From contig CAJNDS010000269.1 of assembly GCA_905221605.1 (NCBI GenBank), positions 618,767 to 682,766 of the forward strand: 64,000 nt of DNA, read 5' to 3'. A model generated the notes under the pieces. It had not been told where the DNA came from. It ran no database searches and saw nothing but the letters and a program-made list of their open reading frames with translations. This document shows positions 37,201-45,315 of this stretch, piece after piece. The translations under genes and the position numbers were made by a program. Origin of the DNA: Symbiodinium natans (lineage: Eukaryota; Sar; Dinophyceae; Suessiales; Symbiodiniaceae). Position 1 is the first letter of the stretch. Each line of letters starts with the position of its first letter.

Positions 37201-40200
37201 AGTGGGTTTAAGAGGATCATATCCAGGAAGAGTTTTCAGTACAGTAGGTGTTAAGGATCATCCTGGGATAGAATCCCTTAGTTGAGGGTATACAGGGCAT
37301 AAAATGTGCCTCCTTCCCTCGTTCCCCACGAAGAGCCAGCAGAGCTGTAGGGTCGGAGACATCCAGTCAAAGGCATCCCAAAGACCCCCAAACCCTACAC
37401 CCTAAACCCAACTCCCCCTGCACCCTAAACTCGCACACCCCAAGCCCTAAAACCCTAAATCCCTAAGCCCTAAACCCTAAACCCTTCAGCCCCTAAACCC
37501 CAATCCCCTCCCCAAAGAAACCCCAATCGGCCGAGGATGGCTCCGAACCCCGGGATGCTGTTGGCCGCCAAGGCGCAGTGGCTTAAGGGTTTAGGGAGTT
37601 TAGGGCGTTTAGGGTTTAGGGTTTGTTTGCCGTCCCTTTTGTGTCTTCGTAGAAGAGCAGGTAACCGTTCACCTTTTTGGTGCAGTATAACCCCTAGATA
37701 GTCACGAAGGTGAGGCTCTAGTTCGCCTAGGATGCTGGACAACTAGGGTGTTCAGGGTGTTCGGGGTCTGTGGCTGTTCGGCTTTTTGGGGGCTTTAAGT
37801 TCTTTCTTCTGCTGTTTGGGCGTTAGGGTGTTTAAGGTATTTAGGGCCTCTAGAGTTTTGAAGAGCTCAGAGGGCTTAGGGTTTTTGCTGGGAGGGGGGC
37901 TGCGTCTTCGTCCGGGGCTGGGTTTCGGGTTTCAGGGCTTAGGCTTTTGGGGTTTTGGGGTTTCAGACCCTCAACCCGAAACCCTAAACCCTAAACCCTT
38001 AGGGATTAGGGGCTGGTGTAGGGGGTTCGACGAGTCGGGGTCTTGGGCTGCCTCTGCCTTCATGTCTCCTCCGGTAGCTTTCCAGAAAGCCCAATGCCCC
38101 CAAAGTAACGTACCCTAAATTGCAACAGGGTCCCTACCATTTGCCAAAGAACCCCCCCCAAAAAAATCAACAATAATCCCTATATGACACTTAGAAGGAA
38201 GAGCATTTCTATTTTTGGGGGGGTTCTTAAGCAAATAGTAGGGGCCTAGTTTGAAATTGAGGTCTGTTCCGTAATGAAGGGGTAGTGGGCTCGGTAGTGG
38301 GCTCTCTAGATTTGGGTAGTTGGCGCTTTGGGTTTATATTGAGGGCGCAGCGCCTATGTTTCGGTTGGGGCTGCCGAGGAATCCTACAAGGGGGCGTTGC
38401 CTCAATGCCTTCAGGGCCTAGTCCGCAAACTGCTCCAGAACAAACTCAGGGTAACCTCAACCTTCCCTACTTCTGAGGGCGGCACGAGACAAAACAGCAC
38501 CAGGAGACCACGTCAAACGTGCATACATGCTCATAAGCACCCCTTGGCGCCGGCAAGCGCATGCGTGTGTGCCCAGGGGGCGTTGCAACCTGCACCACGA
38601 GCGGGTTCGGGGTTCTTAAGGTAGGGGTTTAGGGTTTAGGGTTTAAGGTTTAGAGTTTAGGGTTTAGGGTTTAGGGTTAGGAATTGCAGCTGCCTCTGCA
38701 TCCCCGACGCTGGAAGGACAAATCTGCGGGCTTCACGCCGTCCGGGTCTCAGAAGTCGTATAAACCTTCGTCCCGAAACCCTAAACCCTAAACCCTAAGC
38801 CCGAAACCCTAATCCCTAACCCCTTCTCCATCAAGGTACCTTGTTGGGTGGCCACCTTTTGGACAGGAATCTAAAGGTGCCTATATTCATCAAGCCCTAC
38901 TACGAAACCACCCTAGATGCTCCCAAACCTTGCCACCCCTAAGCCCTAAGCCCTAAAGCCTAAACCCCAAACCCTAAACCCCAGCCCCTAAACCCCAAAC
39001 CCCAAACCCTAAACCCTAAACCCTAGCCCCTTCCTTTCCCAGGGTGCAGCTGGCCTGCGAGAAGGGGCAGGCCGAGGTTGTGGAAGCCTTGCCCGGGGGC
39101 CCAAGGGGTTCCAAGGAGGGTTCTGGTACCCTCAACCCTGTGTTGGGGTTTGGGGTTTAGGGTTCAGGGTTCAGGGTTTAGGGTTTAGGGTTTGGGGTTT
39201 AGGGTTTAGGGAAGCTTCAAGCTTCACAGTCGTGCTTCTCGCGCTGAGGGGGGGGGGGGGGTAGTTTGCTTGCCGGGCTTATAAGGGTTTAGGGTTTAGG
39301 GTTATGAAGGCCCCTGGATGTCTTTCAGAATGGCTTACAGGGCCTTCTTGGGGGCCATATGGGAGGGCTCTTCTTCTCAGGTTGGAGGGCAGCTAAACCC
39401 GAAACCCGAAACCCGACACCCTTATCTTTGAAAATGTTCAGGTTGGAGGCCGACCCAGATCGTGGCCTGCGCCTCAAGGACTGCCCCTAAACCCTAAACC
39501 CTAAACCCTAAACCCCAAACCCTAAACCCTAAACCCTAAATCCTAAACCCTACAGGACTGCCTGGAGAAGTGGAACGGCTTCTCCGTCCACGCCTCGGCT
39601 TTGCGCGCTTCAGGGGGTTTCGGGTTTAGGGTTTGGGGCTTAGGGGCTCATAGCGGTTTAGGGTTTAGGGTTTAGGGGTTTAGGGGTTTAGGGGTTTAGG
39701 GGCTTAGGGGCTCATAGCGGTTTAGGGGTTTAGGGTTTAGGGGTTTAGGAGTTTAGGGGTTTAGGGGTTTAGGGGTTTAGGGGTTTAGGGGTTTAGGGGT
39801 TTAGGGGTTCAGGGGTTCAGGGGTTCAGGGGTTCAGGGGTTTAGGGGTTTAGGGGTTTAGGGGTTTAGGGGTCCATATGAAAGGGAATTTCGAAGAGGAC
39901 CCTGAGCTAGAGAACTACCCATGGGTTTAGGGCTTACAGGGTTAATAGGGCTTACTGCTTTTACAGGGTTTTTTTTGGTAGGATCTCGTGTATGGCTCTG
40001 CAGGTTCGAAACCAGAGCAAAGCCCAGAAGCCTCCCTACTCCCAACCCAATAGCTCGTAGTAGGGGGTCCGAAAACCCAAACCCAAAGCCTGGAACTCGC
40101 GCAGGGATTAGGGTTTAGGGTTTATGGGAGTAGGGTTTAGGGTTTAGGGTTTGGGGTTTAGGGTTTAGGGTTTAGGGTTTAGAGTCTAAATATGAACCGC

Positions 40201-42228
40201 TGAAGGCCCTCCACCTCATCGCCTATCGCGGCCACGAGGAGGCCGCCAAGGCCCTCCTGCGCCAGCAGCCCCAGTCCGTGGGAACCATCTTGGCTCGGGG
40301 TTTAGGGTTTAGGGTTTAGGTTTAGGCTTTAGGGTTTAGGGTTTGGAGTTTGGGGTTTGGGGTTCAGGGTTTGGGGCTTGGGGTTTAGAGGGTTTGCAGG
40401 TTTTATGGGGTTTAGAGTTTACAGGGTGCAGAGACTTGGATTCATAATCTTGCTTTGGGGTTTGGGGTTTGGGTATTGGGGTTTAAAGGGTTCACTTGCA
40501 CCGACAAGTGGGGGAACAAGTTCCTGAAATAAAGTTAGCCAGTTATAGCTACAGTTGCACCACTTCATGATCTTACTGATAAGAACCCATGAGCCTCCAA
40601 GTAGGGTTAATAGGGTTTAATTAAAGGTTTATAGGTTTCTGGAGTCTATGCCTACAGGGCAGGGCCCACGCTCCAAATCCCATCTTTCGTTTTTTTTTTT
40701 GTTGTTTTTTGGTTTTTTTGTGTTCTGTTCTAGAGCCCTTTATAGCTTTCCTACTTAGCCTGGTCTGGGTTCAAAATGTCGACCCTAAACAACCTTAAGG
40801 AAAAGGGCTGATAGCTTGGGCTTCCTAAATCTGCTATCATGACCTGTAACCGTAACCCCCGAGCCTTAAACCTGTATTGTGATCTTTACCCTCCGAGCCC
40901 AATCATAGTAGGTGTGAATTATTCCTTCGCTGCAGGGTATCGTGTTCTTTGGGCTTCGAGGTTCATGGGGGGCGCCTAGAAGTAGAGCTAGAGTTATCAC
41001 TGACTCCAGCTTCACTTCGAGCACTTAAAGCCCCATCTAGAAGTACCCATGAACCTCAAAGTAATCCTAAACCCTAAACCCTAAACAACCCTAAACCCTT
41101 TAAACCCTTTGGTCGTGACATGTCGGGACTGTTGCGGCCGCCTGAGGCTGCGCGCCCGACAAGCGCGCAATCCTGGCTTTGAAGGCCGGGGTTGGCCTTG
41201 GGGATAGGGTTTTAGGGTTTAGGGTTTAGGGTTTTATGGTTTTAGGGTTTAGGGTATAGGGTTTTGGGTTAGGGTTTAGGGTTCAGGGTTATAGGCATTA
41301 TGATGCTTTCTGGTTTATAGGATTAATAGGATTTATAGGATTTGGTCCTTTGTTGGGGGGGGGGGGGGGGGGGGGAGGGTCCTCGTTTTAATCAAACCCT
41401 AAGAAGACAGCAGGCGAGGGGGCCTACCCCGGGCAGATGCGCAGGGAGATGAGGGCGACTCCCTGCCTGTACCCGGTGAAGATGTCTTTAGGGTCTTTCA
41501 GGTTTCGGGTTTGGGGTTTAGGAATAAGAAGCGAGACGACCCTGGAGCCATGTTGACGGAGGAAGCAAGAGAGGTCGAGAGAAACCCAGGAAGGAGGATC
41601 AGGCATGCAGTGCCAAGGTTGCTGTTTTCTTGTACATACCTTGGGGACGAAATGATCCCTAACAGGGTTTAGGGTTCCTATACCCTATTAGAAATTATAG
41701 TGGTATAGGGTATCTGACCCACTTTTCGGGTTCAGAACCCGGGTTCATTTGGTCTCCAAGGTAAGTTTCGCCCACAGTGATGGTTTCGAGGGAAAGCAGG
41801 CAAGAGTCCTCGAGTTCTGTTCTTTCCATGTCCTACCGGAGTGCATGACCTTGCTTAGTATAAAGTAGGTTTCGGAAATGTTGACAAAACGGGCGTCCTG
41901 CGTTCGCGAGCGAGCGCTGTGATAAAGGCGGCAGTTCTTGCATGGCCCGTGACGTCTCAGCCCTAAACCCAATTCACAAAACCCTATACCCTAGACCCCC
42001 AAAACCTTAAACCCTAAACCCTAAACACAAAACCCTATACCCTAAAACCCCCAAACCCTAAACCCTAACCCTAAACCCTAAACTCTAAACCCTAAACCCC
42101 CAAAACCCTCAACCCTAAACCGTGCGCAGGATCAGCGTGGCAGAACTGCCTCCGACTTGGCCTCTGACAGAGGCCTTGGCATGAGCCGTTGCCTGAACAG
42201 AGAGAAAGAGAAAGAGAGAGATACATGA
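25184..42228 (+). CDS. Ankyrin-repeat protein gene (fragmented gene span)
   Basis: At least fourteen islands in this span encode clear pieces of ankyrin repeats, all on the + strand and in a common layout. Each is about 25-100 bp, preceded by CCCTAAA repeats and an AG acceptor and followed by TTTAGGG repeats. Ankyrin repeats are 33-residue helix-turn-helix modules used for protein binding; here one exon tends to hold one repeat or half of one. The last exon ends in a stop at 42226. Whether all pieces belong to one gene or to two or three neighbours cannot be settled from sequence. Some pieces have in-frame stops soon after the repeat, which may simply be intron sequence. Confidence 0.7.
25526..25598 (+). 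CDS. Ankyrin repeat exon
   Basis: After GTGCAG|G it reads SASGTSPKHLAVLYDF, close to the consensus G.TPLHLA. The first helix of a repeat is therefore encoded here. The donor position is uncertain. Confidence 0.6.
25793..25818 (+). CDS. Probable ankyrin half-repeat exon
   Basis: The island is 26 bp: GCGCAG|TTGCTG...GTGCG|GTTTAGGG, reading LLRSHLWV. It fits the second-helix LLL..G part of a repeat. Very short exons like this recur in the gene. Confidence 0.4.
25974..26041 (+). CDS. Ankyrin repeat exon
   Basis: It reads VNQTGLHFAAGHGHKEPV after GCGGAG|G. The T-x-LHxAAxxGH signature of the first helix and turn is complete. Confidence 0.75.
26160..26208 (+). CDS. Ankyrin second-helix exon
   Basis: After GCTTCAG|G it reads DVVDMLLELAPEP, matching the VVxxLLExGA second helix that would complete the preceding repeat. 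Confidence 0.6.
26510..26645. repeat. Inverted-repeat element family 'GGGGGTTTACGATA'
   Basis: The sequence runs from TTTTGGGGTACCCAAATA to TAGTATCGTAAACCCCCAT, with GGATCC- and GGTACC-type inner modules shared with 21123-21229, 30637-30748 and 35905-35998. The left end is degenerate. Confidence 0.45.
27163..27230 (+). CDS. Ankyrin repeat exon
   Basis: The exon is bounded by GCCAG|G and AAGAG|GTTTAGGG. It reads AVNADGMAPLHCAARDGHEE, a near-perfect repeat start. The donor is created by the telomeric repeat at the exon edge. Confidence 0.85.
27700..28134. repeat. Higher-order CCCTAAA / CCCTGGACC repeat
   Basis: From about 27725 to 28035, about ten units of about 30 bp combine ACCCTAAACCCTGGACCC with AACTCCTTG. 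They are followed by about 13 pure CCCTAAA units to 28134. The higher-order unit shows that variants were amplified together. Confidence 0.75.
28149..28217 (+). CDS. Probable ankyrin exon
   Basis: The exon lies between TGGCAG|G and TTTCAG|GTCTTG and spans 23 codons. ATAQALLKRSPNGLAL fits a second helix followed by the loop before the next repeat. Confidence 0.5.
28430..28605. repeat. Inverted-repeat element family 'GCAGCTAAAAGT'
   Basis: 'GTGGTGCTTTACTGTAACTT TAGATCC' on the left and 'GCAGCTAAAAGTCTAATTAA TAGCCACCCTCC' on the right are shared with 56195-56300. Here the two ends are separated by a TTTAGGG array, apparently a later expansion inside the element. Confidence 0.55.
28753..28803 (+). 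CDS. Ankyrin repeat exon
   Basis: After CGCCAG the frame reads DASRPLHIAAKHGHVACG, with the PLHIAAKxGH signature of the first helix and turn. Confidence 0.75.
29197..29260 (+). CDS. Ankyrin repeat exon
   Basis: It reads SNSAGNTALHFAAAAGSLS, matching DxxGNTALHxAAxxG. An open frame of 108 codons runs through it from 28972, but only this part shows the repeat. Confidence 0.7.
29490..29535 (+). CDS. Possible ankyrin second-helix exon
   Basis: VCVQAILTHAGRGTQ fits the VVxxLLxxGA helix and loop. It follows a CCCTAAACCC stretch, but the splice signals are not distinctive. Confidence 0.4.
30427..30478 (+). CDS. Ankyrin repeat exon
   Basis: After CTGCAG the frame reads EALHMAADRGENAAAG. The ALHMAADRG core is typical. 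A stop follows at once in frame, so the donor should lie before 30478. Confidence 0.65.
30637..30748. repeat. Inverted-repeat element family 'GGGGGTTTACGATA', third copy
   Basis: ACATGGGGGGTTTACGAAGA on the left and GGAACCCCCATATCAG on the right are inverted. The inside has the shared GATCCC and GGTACC modules. Confidence 0.55.
30874..31350. repeat. GGGTTGGGCACTCCAG minisatellite, + orientation
   Basis: It begins with ATTATTTTACTGCGAACATC at 30874 and continues as a degenerate 20-24 bp tandem repeat (GGTTGGGCACTCCAGgnnTCTG) to about 31350. A related array in the opposite orientation lies at 35255-35572. The open frames across it are repeat artefacts. Confidence 0.75.
31646..31717 (+). CDS. 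Ankyrin repeat exon (diverged)
   Basis: After CCCCAG|G it reads VELLLQMAADKGALLAMR. VELLL resembles a second helix and LQMAADKG the next first helix with a changed TPLH. It ends at a TTTAGGGG array. Confidence 0.55.
31975..32345. repeat. GAT-rich microsatellite-like tract
   Basis: Degenerate GATGATGA repeats fill the tract. Open frames here are Met/Ile- or Asp-rich artefacts. No gene is seen. Confidence 0.75.
32506..32582 (+). CDS. Ankyrin repeat exon
   Basis: Bounded by CCCCAG|G and GAAC|GTTTGTAGGG, it reads DKLGQTALHLASEKGHGAVA. The DxxGQTALHLAxxxGH signature is complete. Confidence 0.85.
32995..33112. repeat. AT / ACAT microsatellite
   Basis: TACACA and TATATA repeats run through this interval. 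They are non-coding. Confidence 0.85.
33140..33210 (+). CDS. Ankyrin second-helix exon
   Basis: After AAGCGAG|G it reads VQKLLRVVGDASGLVMARER, fitting the VVxxLLxxGAD helix and loop. It would complete the repeat started at 32506. Confidence 0.55.
33234..33350. repeat. Inverted-repeat element family 'AGGGGCCtGAATAAT', third copy
   Basis: AGGGGCCTTAATGCTTAG on the left, a T12 and G15 run, then 'ATATTCATAAAGGGACCATA' and 'CTTCCGACCCCC' are shared with 54835-55005. Confidence 0.5.
33615..33713 (+). CDS. Ankyrin repeat exon, exactly 33 codons
   Basis: Bounded by TTGCAG|G and TTGCG|GTTTAGGG, the exon is 99 bp, precisely one ankyrin unit. It reads GQTALHMAAECGHSQAAWL and ends DGIVPLA, so the repeat begins and ends at the same structural position. 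This is the clearest one-exon-one-repeat case here. Confidence 0.88.
33714..33880. repeat. Long TTTAGGG array
   Basis: About sixteen near-perfect units are followed by TTCAGGG variants. The array starts at the donor of the preceding exon. Confidence 0.95.
33985..34485. repeat. GACCTTGCCCAGTAAAAAAT minisatellite with inverted segment
   Basis: More than twenty units of about 20-22 bp vary mainly in A-tract length. At 34343-34389 two units are inverted, making a local palindrome. The long minus-strand frames full of GQGHFF are repeat artefacts. Confidence 0.9.
34893..35012. repeat. Inverted-repeat element family 'CTAGGACC', second copy
   Basis: GATACTAGGACCCAGGGTAG on the left is matched by an inverted CCTGGATCGTTTAGAGTATC on the right. 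The inside holds GGCCCTTGTTCCC and AAAAAGGGTACCC. Confidence 0.6.
35255..35572. repeat. GGGTTGGGCACTCCAG minisatellite, inverted copy
   Basis: This is the reverse-complement form (AGTGCCCAACCCCAGAGTCT) of the 30874-31350 array. It ends in GTGGGGATGTTCGAAGTAAA, the reverse complement of the start of that array. The two arrays lie about 4 kb apart in opposite orientation. Confidence 0.75.
35706..35757 (+). CDS. Ankyrin repeat exon
   Basis: After CGCCGAG|G it reads GRYTALHLAAEHTTKSL and then a stop. TALHLAAEH is a clear first helix. The true donor probably precedes the stop. Confidence 0.65.
35905..35998. repeat. Inverted-repeat element family 'GGGGGTTTACGATA', fourth copy
   Basis: GGGGCGCTTACGATATTAGC on the left and TTCGAGAAACCCCCAC on the right enclose the family modules GGTGCCTTATTGGGG and GGATCCCACTATTTGGGGG. 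Confidence 0.5.
36038..36130 (+). CDS. Ankyrin repeat exon
   Basis: It reads RRGHLETVRALSEAPASA, matching GHLETVRALLEAGA, the turn and second helix of a repeat. The start near GCAAG|G is approximate. A stop follows at 36129-36131. Confidence 0.7.
37022..37105 (+). CDS. Ankyrin repeat exon
   Basis: After CCCCGAG|G it reads ALHLAAAAGHAVLCKVLLEP, an almost complete repeat. Its DNA contains a GGC triplet run (GCGGCGGCGGCGG). Confidence 0.8.
38415..38450 (+). CDS. Ankyrin micro-exon
   Basis: Twelve codons, GLVRKLLQNKLR, lie between CTTCAG|G and CTCAGG|GTAACC. It fits the second helix of a repeat. At 36 bp it is among the shortest exons suggested here. Confidence 0.5.
39043..39120 (+). CDS. Ankyrin repeat exon
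   Basis: After TTTCCCAG|G, a good polypyrimidine acceptor, it reads VQLACEKGQAEVVEALPGG, matching LHLAxEKGHxEVVExLL with loss of the first His. Confidence 0.7.
39556..39615 (+). CDS. Candidate exon, uncertain
   Basis: After CCTACAG|G the frame reads DCLEKWNGFSVHASALRA and ends before a GGGTTTCGGGTTTAGGG array. A partner piece at about 39441-39487 reads LEADPDRGLRLKDC. Both could be diverged ankyrin parts. I do not recognise them. Confidence 0.35.
39655..39875. repeat. GGGGTTTA octamer array
   Basis: About 25 units of the variant TTTAGGGG, with a GTTCAGGGG patch, make up the array. It shows local homogenisation of one telomere-like variant. Confidence 0.85.
40205..40299 (+). CDS. Ankyrin repeat exon
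   Basis: It reads ALHLIAYRGHEEAAKALLRQ, a complete first and second helix, and ends at GGCTCGG|GGTTTAGGG. The 95-bp length is close to one repeat. Confidence 0.85.
40953..41062. repeat. Inverted-repeat element family 'CTTGGAGGTTCATGGGTAC', second copy
   Basis: CTTCGAGGTTCATGGG on the left and CCCATGAACCTCAAAG on the right are inverted copies. Inner segments TAGAAGTAGAGC and CATCTAGAAGTACC are related. Confidence 0.65.
42130..42228 (+). CDS. Ankyrin repeat exon, probably terminal
   Basis: After GTGCGCAG|G it reads DQRGRTASDLASDRGLGMSR, a diverged DxxGRTAxDLA repeat typical of the capping end. A basic-acidic tail of Glu/Lys/Arg follows, with a TGA at 42226-42228. The phase is open from the acceptor to the stop. 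Confidence 0.7.
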   Translation, partial: DQRGRTASDLASDRGLGMSRCLNREKEKERDT

Positions 42229-42239
42229 ATATAAACAGA

Positions 42240-42330
42240 AACAACAGAAACTAAATGGATACATGTGTATATATATATATGCATATACATGTTTGTCTTA
42301 TACATATGTATATATACATATGTATAGAGC
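42240..42330. repeat. AT microsatellite
   Basis: TATATA, CATATA and ACATATG repeats lie downstream of the ankyrin stop. They are non-coding. Confidence 0.8.
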
Positions 42331-42699
42331 TTGTTTTTATGTAAGCTCAAGGGACTGTTCTACGTGATGGGCTATTGTTGGCATCCCGTTAAACTAAAGG
42401 GTAATAAAGACAAATAGAAGTACATGTCCAGATCGAAGTACAGTTGTACATGGAAGTAAGTGCACGTGTAAACACAAATATATGTATGAACACACACAAG
42501 TTATTGTCCGATAGAAACGACGATTTTGCTTCAGACCCCCCCCCCTCAAAAATGAAAGATAATAATCCCCAGATGCTTCCAAGGAAGAAGATGTTTCATT
42601 CTTTGGGTTCTTAAGCAAAGCAGTCGGACGTAAAACGTCAAAATTCTCGGAACCCGTGTTTTTTTTTTTGTTGTTGCGGTTTTTTTGTTAAGGCGACCC

Positions 42700-42835
42700 A
42701 AAGCCGGCCGCCCGCCCTCCACAGCAAAAAAAAAAACGCGCCCGGCCCCGGAGCAAAAAAAAACGCGCCCGGCCTCCACAGCAAAAAAAAACGCGCCCGG
42801 CCTCCACAGCAAAAAAAAAAAAAAGCGCCCTGGCG
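42700..42835. repeat. CGCCCGGCCTCCACAGC(A)n minisatellite, outlying block
   Basis: Four units of GCGCCCGGCCTCCACAGCAA and a longer A run belong to the same family as 44258-45145, but sit on the other side of the hairpin satellite. Confidence 0.8.
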
Positions 42836-42859
42836 AGGGAGGAGTACGCAGCCAGGGCA

Positions 42860-44240
42860 GACCAACAAGTGAGTGAGCCATGCAGACGTGCTGCAAAACA
42901 TATGAGTCTTGTTGAAACCCGTCATGCGAGCCGTGTGTTTGCAAATGGGGGGCGGCGCCCCCCCCAACCCCCCCGCTGCCTCTTGTTGAAACCCATCGTA
43001 CGAGCATTGTGTTTGCAAATGGGGGGGGCTGCGCCCCCCCCAACCCCCCCGCTGTTTATTTTTAGCCGTGCAAGCGTGCTGCAAAACAAAAGAATCTTGT
43101 TGAAACCCGTCGTGCGAGCCGTGTGTTTGCAAATGGGGGGGGCTGTGCCCCCCCAGCCCCCCGCTTTTTTCTTTTTAGCCGTGCAAGCGTGCTGCAAAGC
43201 ATATGAATCTTGTTGAAACCCGTCGTGCGAGCCGTGTGTTTGCAAATGGGGGGGGGCTGCGCCCCCCCCAACCCCCCCGCTGCAATTTTTTTCTCTTCAA
43301 AGCCGTGCAGAAGCGTGCTTCAAAGTAAAATATGCTGTGCAAGCGTGCTTCATCGAGCATTGTGTTTGCAACACCCTAAACCCGAAACCCAAAACCCTGA
43401 ACCCTGAACCCTAAACCCAAAACCCTTAAACCCTTGAACCCTGAACCCTAAAAGCCCGAAACCCCTAAACCCCTAAACCCTGAGCCCTGAACCCTGAACC
43501 CTCAACCCTAAGCCCGAGACCAGCCCTAAACCGTGCAAAGCGTGCTTCAAAGTATATGAATCTTGTTGATACCCATCGTAGGAGCATTGTGTTTGCAAAT
43601 GGGGGGGGCTGCGCCCCCCCCAACCCCCCGCTGTTTTTATTTGAGCCGTGCAAGCATGCGGCAAAACATATGCATCTTGTTGAAACCCATCGTGCGAGCG
43701 CCCTGCTTTTTGGGGTTTTACCGCCGCGCAAAGCGTGCTTCAAAGCAGATGCGTCTTGTTGAATCCCATCGTACGAGCATTGTGTTTGCAGATGGGGGGG
43801 GCTGCGCCCCCCCCAACCCCCCCCGCTGCTTATTTTTAGCCGTGCAAGCGTGCTTCAAAACATATGAATCTTGTTGAAGCCCGTCGTGCGAGTCGTGTGT
43901 TTGCAAATGGGGGGGGCTGCGCCCCCCCCAACCCCCCGCTGTTTATTTTAGCCATGCAGGCGTGCTGCAAAACATATGCATCTTGTTGAAAACCCGTCAT
44001 GCGAGCCGTCTGTTTGCAAATGGGGGGGGCTGCGCCCCCCCCAACCCCCCCGCTGCCTCTTGTTGAAACCCATCGTACGAGCATTGTGTTTGCAATTGGG
44101 GGGGGCTGCGCCCCCTCAACCCCCCCGCTGTTTATTTTTAGCCGTGCAAGCATGCTGCAAAACATAAGAATCTTGTTGAAACCCGTCGTGCGAGCCTTGT
44201 GTTTGCAAATGGGGGGGGCTGCGCCCCCCCCCAACCCCTC
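42860..44240. repeat. Satellite with a G8-CTGCG-C8 hairpin per unit
   Basis: Eleven or so units of about 75-115 bp share 'TCTTGTTGAAACCCrTCGTr', 'CGAGCnnTGTGTTTGCAAAT', then GGGGGGGGCTGCGCCCCCCC and 'CAACCCCCCCGCTG', then 'GCCGTGCAAGCGTGCTGCAA'. Units start near 42908, 42982, 43098, 43209, 43562, 43675, 43757, 43871, 43982, 44057 and 44171. A CCCTAAA-type block at 43370-43540 interrupts the array. The long frames on both strands are periodic artefacts with no domain character. Confidence 0.9.
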
Positions 44241-44257
44241 CGCTGCGTTTTTTTTTC

Positions 44258-45145
44258 TCGCAAGGCCTCCACAGCAAAAAAAATGTGCAAGGCCTCCACA
44301 GCACAGAAAAAAAGCGCAAGGCCTGCACAGCAAAAAAAACGTGCAAGGCCTCCACAGCAAAGAAACACAAGGCCCCTACAGCAAAAAAAAACCCACAAGG
44401 CCCCTACAGCAAAAAAAAGCGCAAGGCCTCCACAGCAAAAAAACGCACAAGGCCTCCACAGCAAAAAAAAACCGCGCAAGGCCTCCACAGCAAAAAAAAA
44501 ACGCGCAAGGCCTCCACAGCAAAAAAAAAACTCGCAAGGCCTCCACAGCAAAAAAAAAAAACGTGCAAGGCCTCCACAGCAAAAAAAAAAAGGCACAAGG
44601 CCTCCACAGCAAAAAAACAAACGCACAGGCCCCCACAGCAAAAAAAAAACGCAGAAGGCCCCCAGAGCAAAAAAGCCGGCACAGCAAAAAAAAGGAAAAA
44701 GCCTCCACAGCAAAAAAAAAACCGCGCAAGGGCCTCCCATGCAAAAAAAAAAAAAAAGCCAAGGCCTCCCAGCAAAAAAAAAAAAACGCACAAGGCCCCC
44801 ACAGCAAAAAAAAAAAAAAAGCAGAAGGCCTCCGACAAAAAAACAGCAAAAAAAAAATCCCACAGCAAAAAAAAAAGCGCAAGGCTCAAAAAAAAGCACA
44901 AGGCAAAAAACAAAGCACAAGGCCCCCAAGCAAAAAAAAAACGCGGAAGGCCCCCAGAGCAAAAAAGCCGGCACAGCAAAAAAAAAAAAAGCCTCCACAG
45001 CAAAAAAAAACGCGCAAGGCCTCCACAGCAAAAAAAACGCACAAGGCCTCCACAGCAAAAAAAAAACGCACAAGGCCCCCACAGCAAAAAAAAAACGCGG
45101 AAGGCCCCCAGAGCAAAAAAGCCGGCACAGCAAAAAAAAAAACAC
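44258..45145. repeat. AAGGCCTCCACAGC(A)n minisatellite
   Basis: Roughly thirty units of about 22-32 bp run along the array. The core GGCCTCCACAGC is steady and the following A tract varies from 6 to 16, which shifts the reading frame between units. The open frames of 300-400 codons (Lys/Pro/Gln-rich on +, Phe/Cys-rich on -) arise from this and are not credible proteins. Confidence 0.92.
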
Positions 45146-45315
45146 TCTTGCCAAAATTCTCTAAGGGACCCGAAACCCGAAACCCGAAATGTGCGTGCGT
45201 GTTTTACTCGGCAGGTCGACGGCCGGTTGCATCTCTCCTGGCCGAATCATAGCCGTGAGAACTTCCGGTTTAGGGTTTAGGGTTTAGGGTTTAGGGCCTT
45301 TGCCAGGCAACTCAG

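Noticed and set aside
39556-39615. WNGFSVHAS as part of an NADH dehydrogenase subunit G homologue (WNGFNVLHT motif).
   Set aside because: Only a short partial match, no neighbouring motif of that protein, and it lies within the ankyrin exon series.
43999-45252. Open frames of more than 300 codons on both strands (Lys/Pro/Gln-rich on +, Phe/Cys-rich on -).
   Set aside because: They follow the 22-32 bp minisatellite with variable A tracts; all frames give the same periodic motif and none has domain character.
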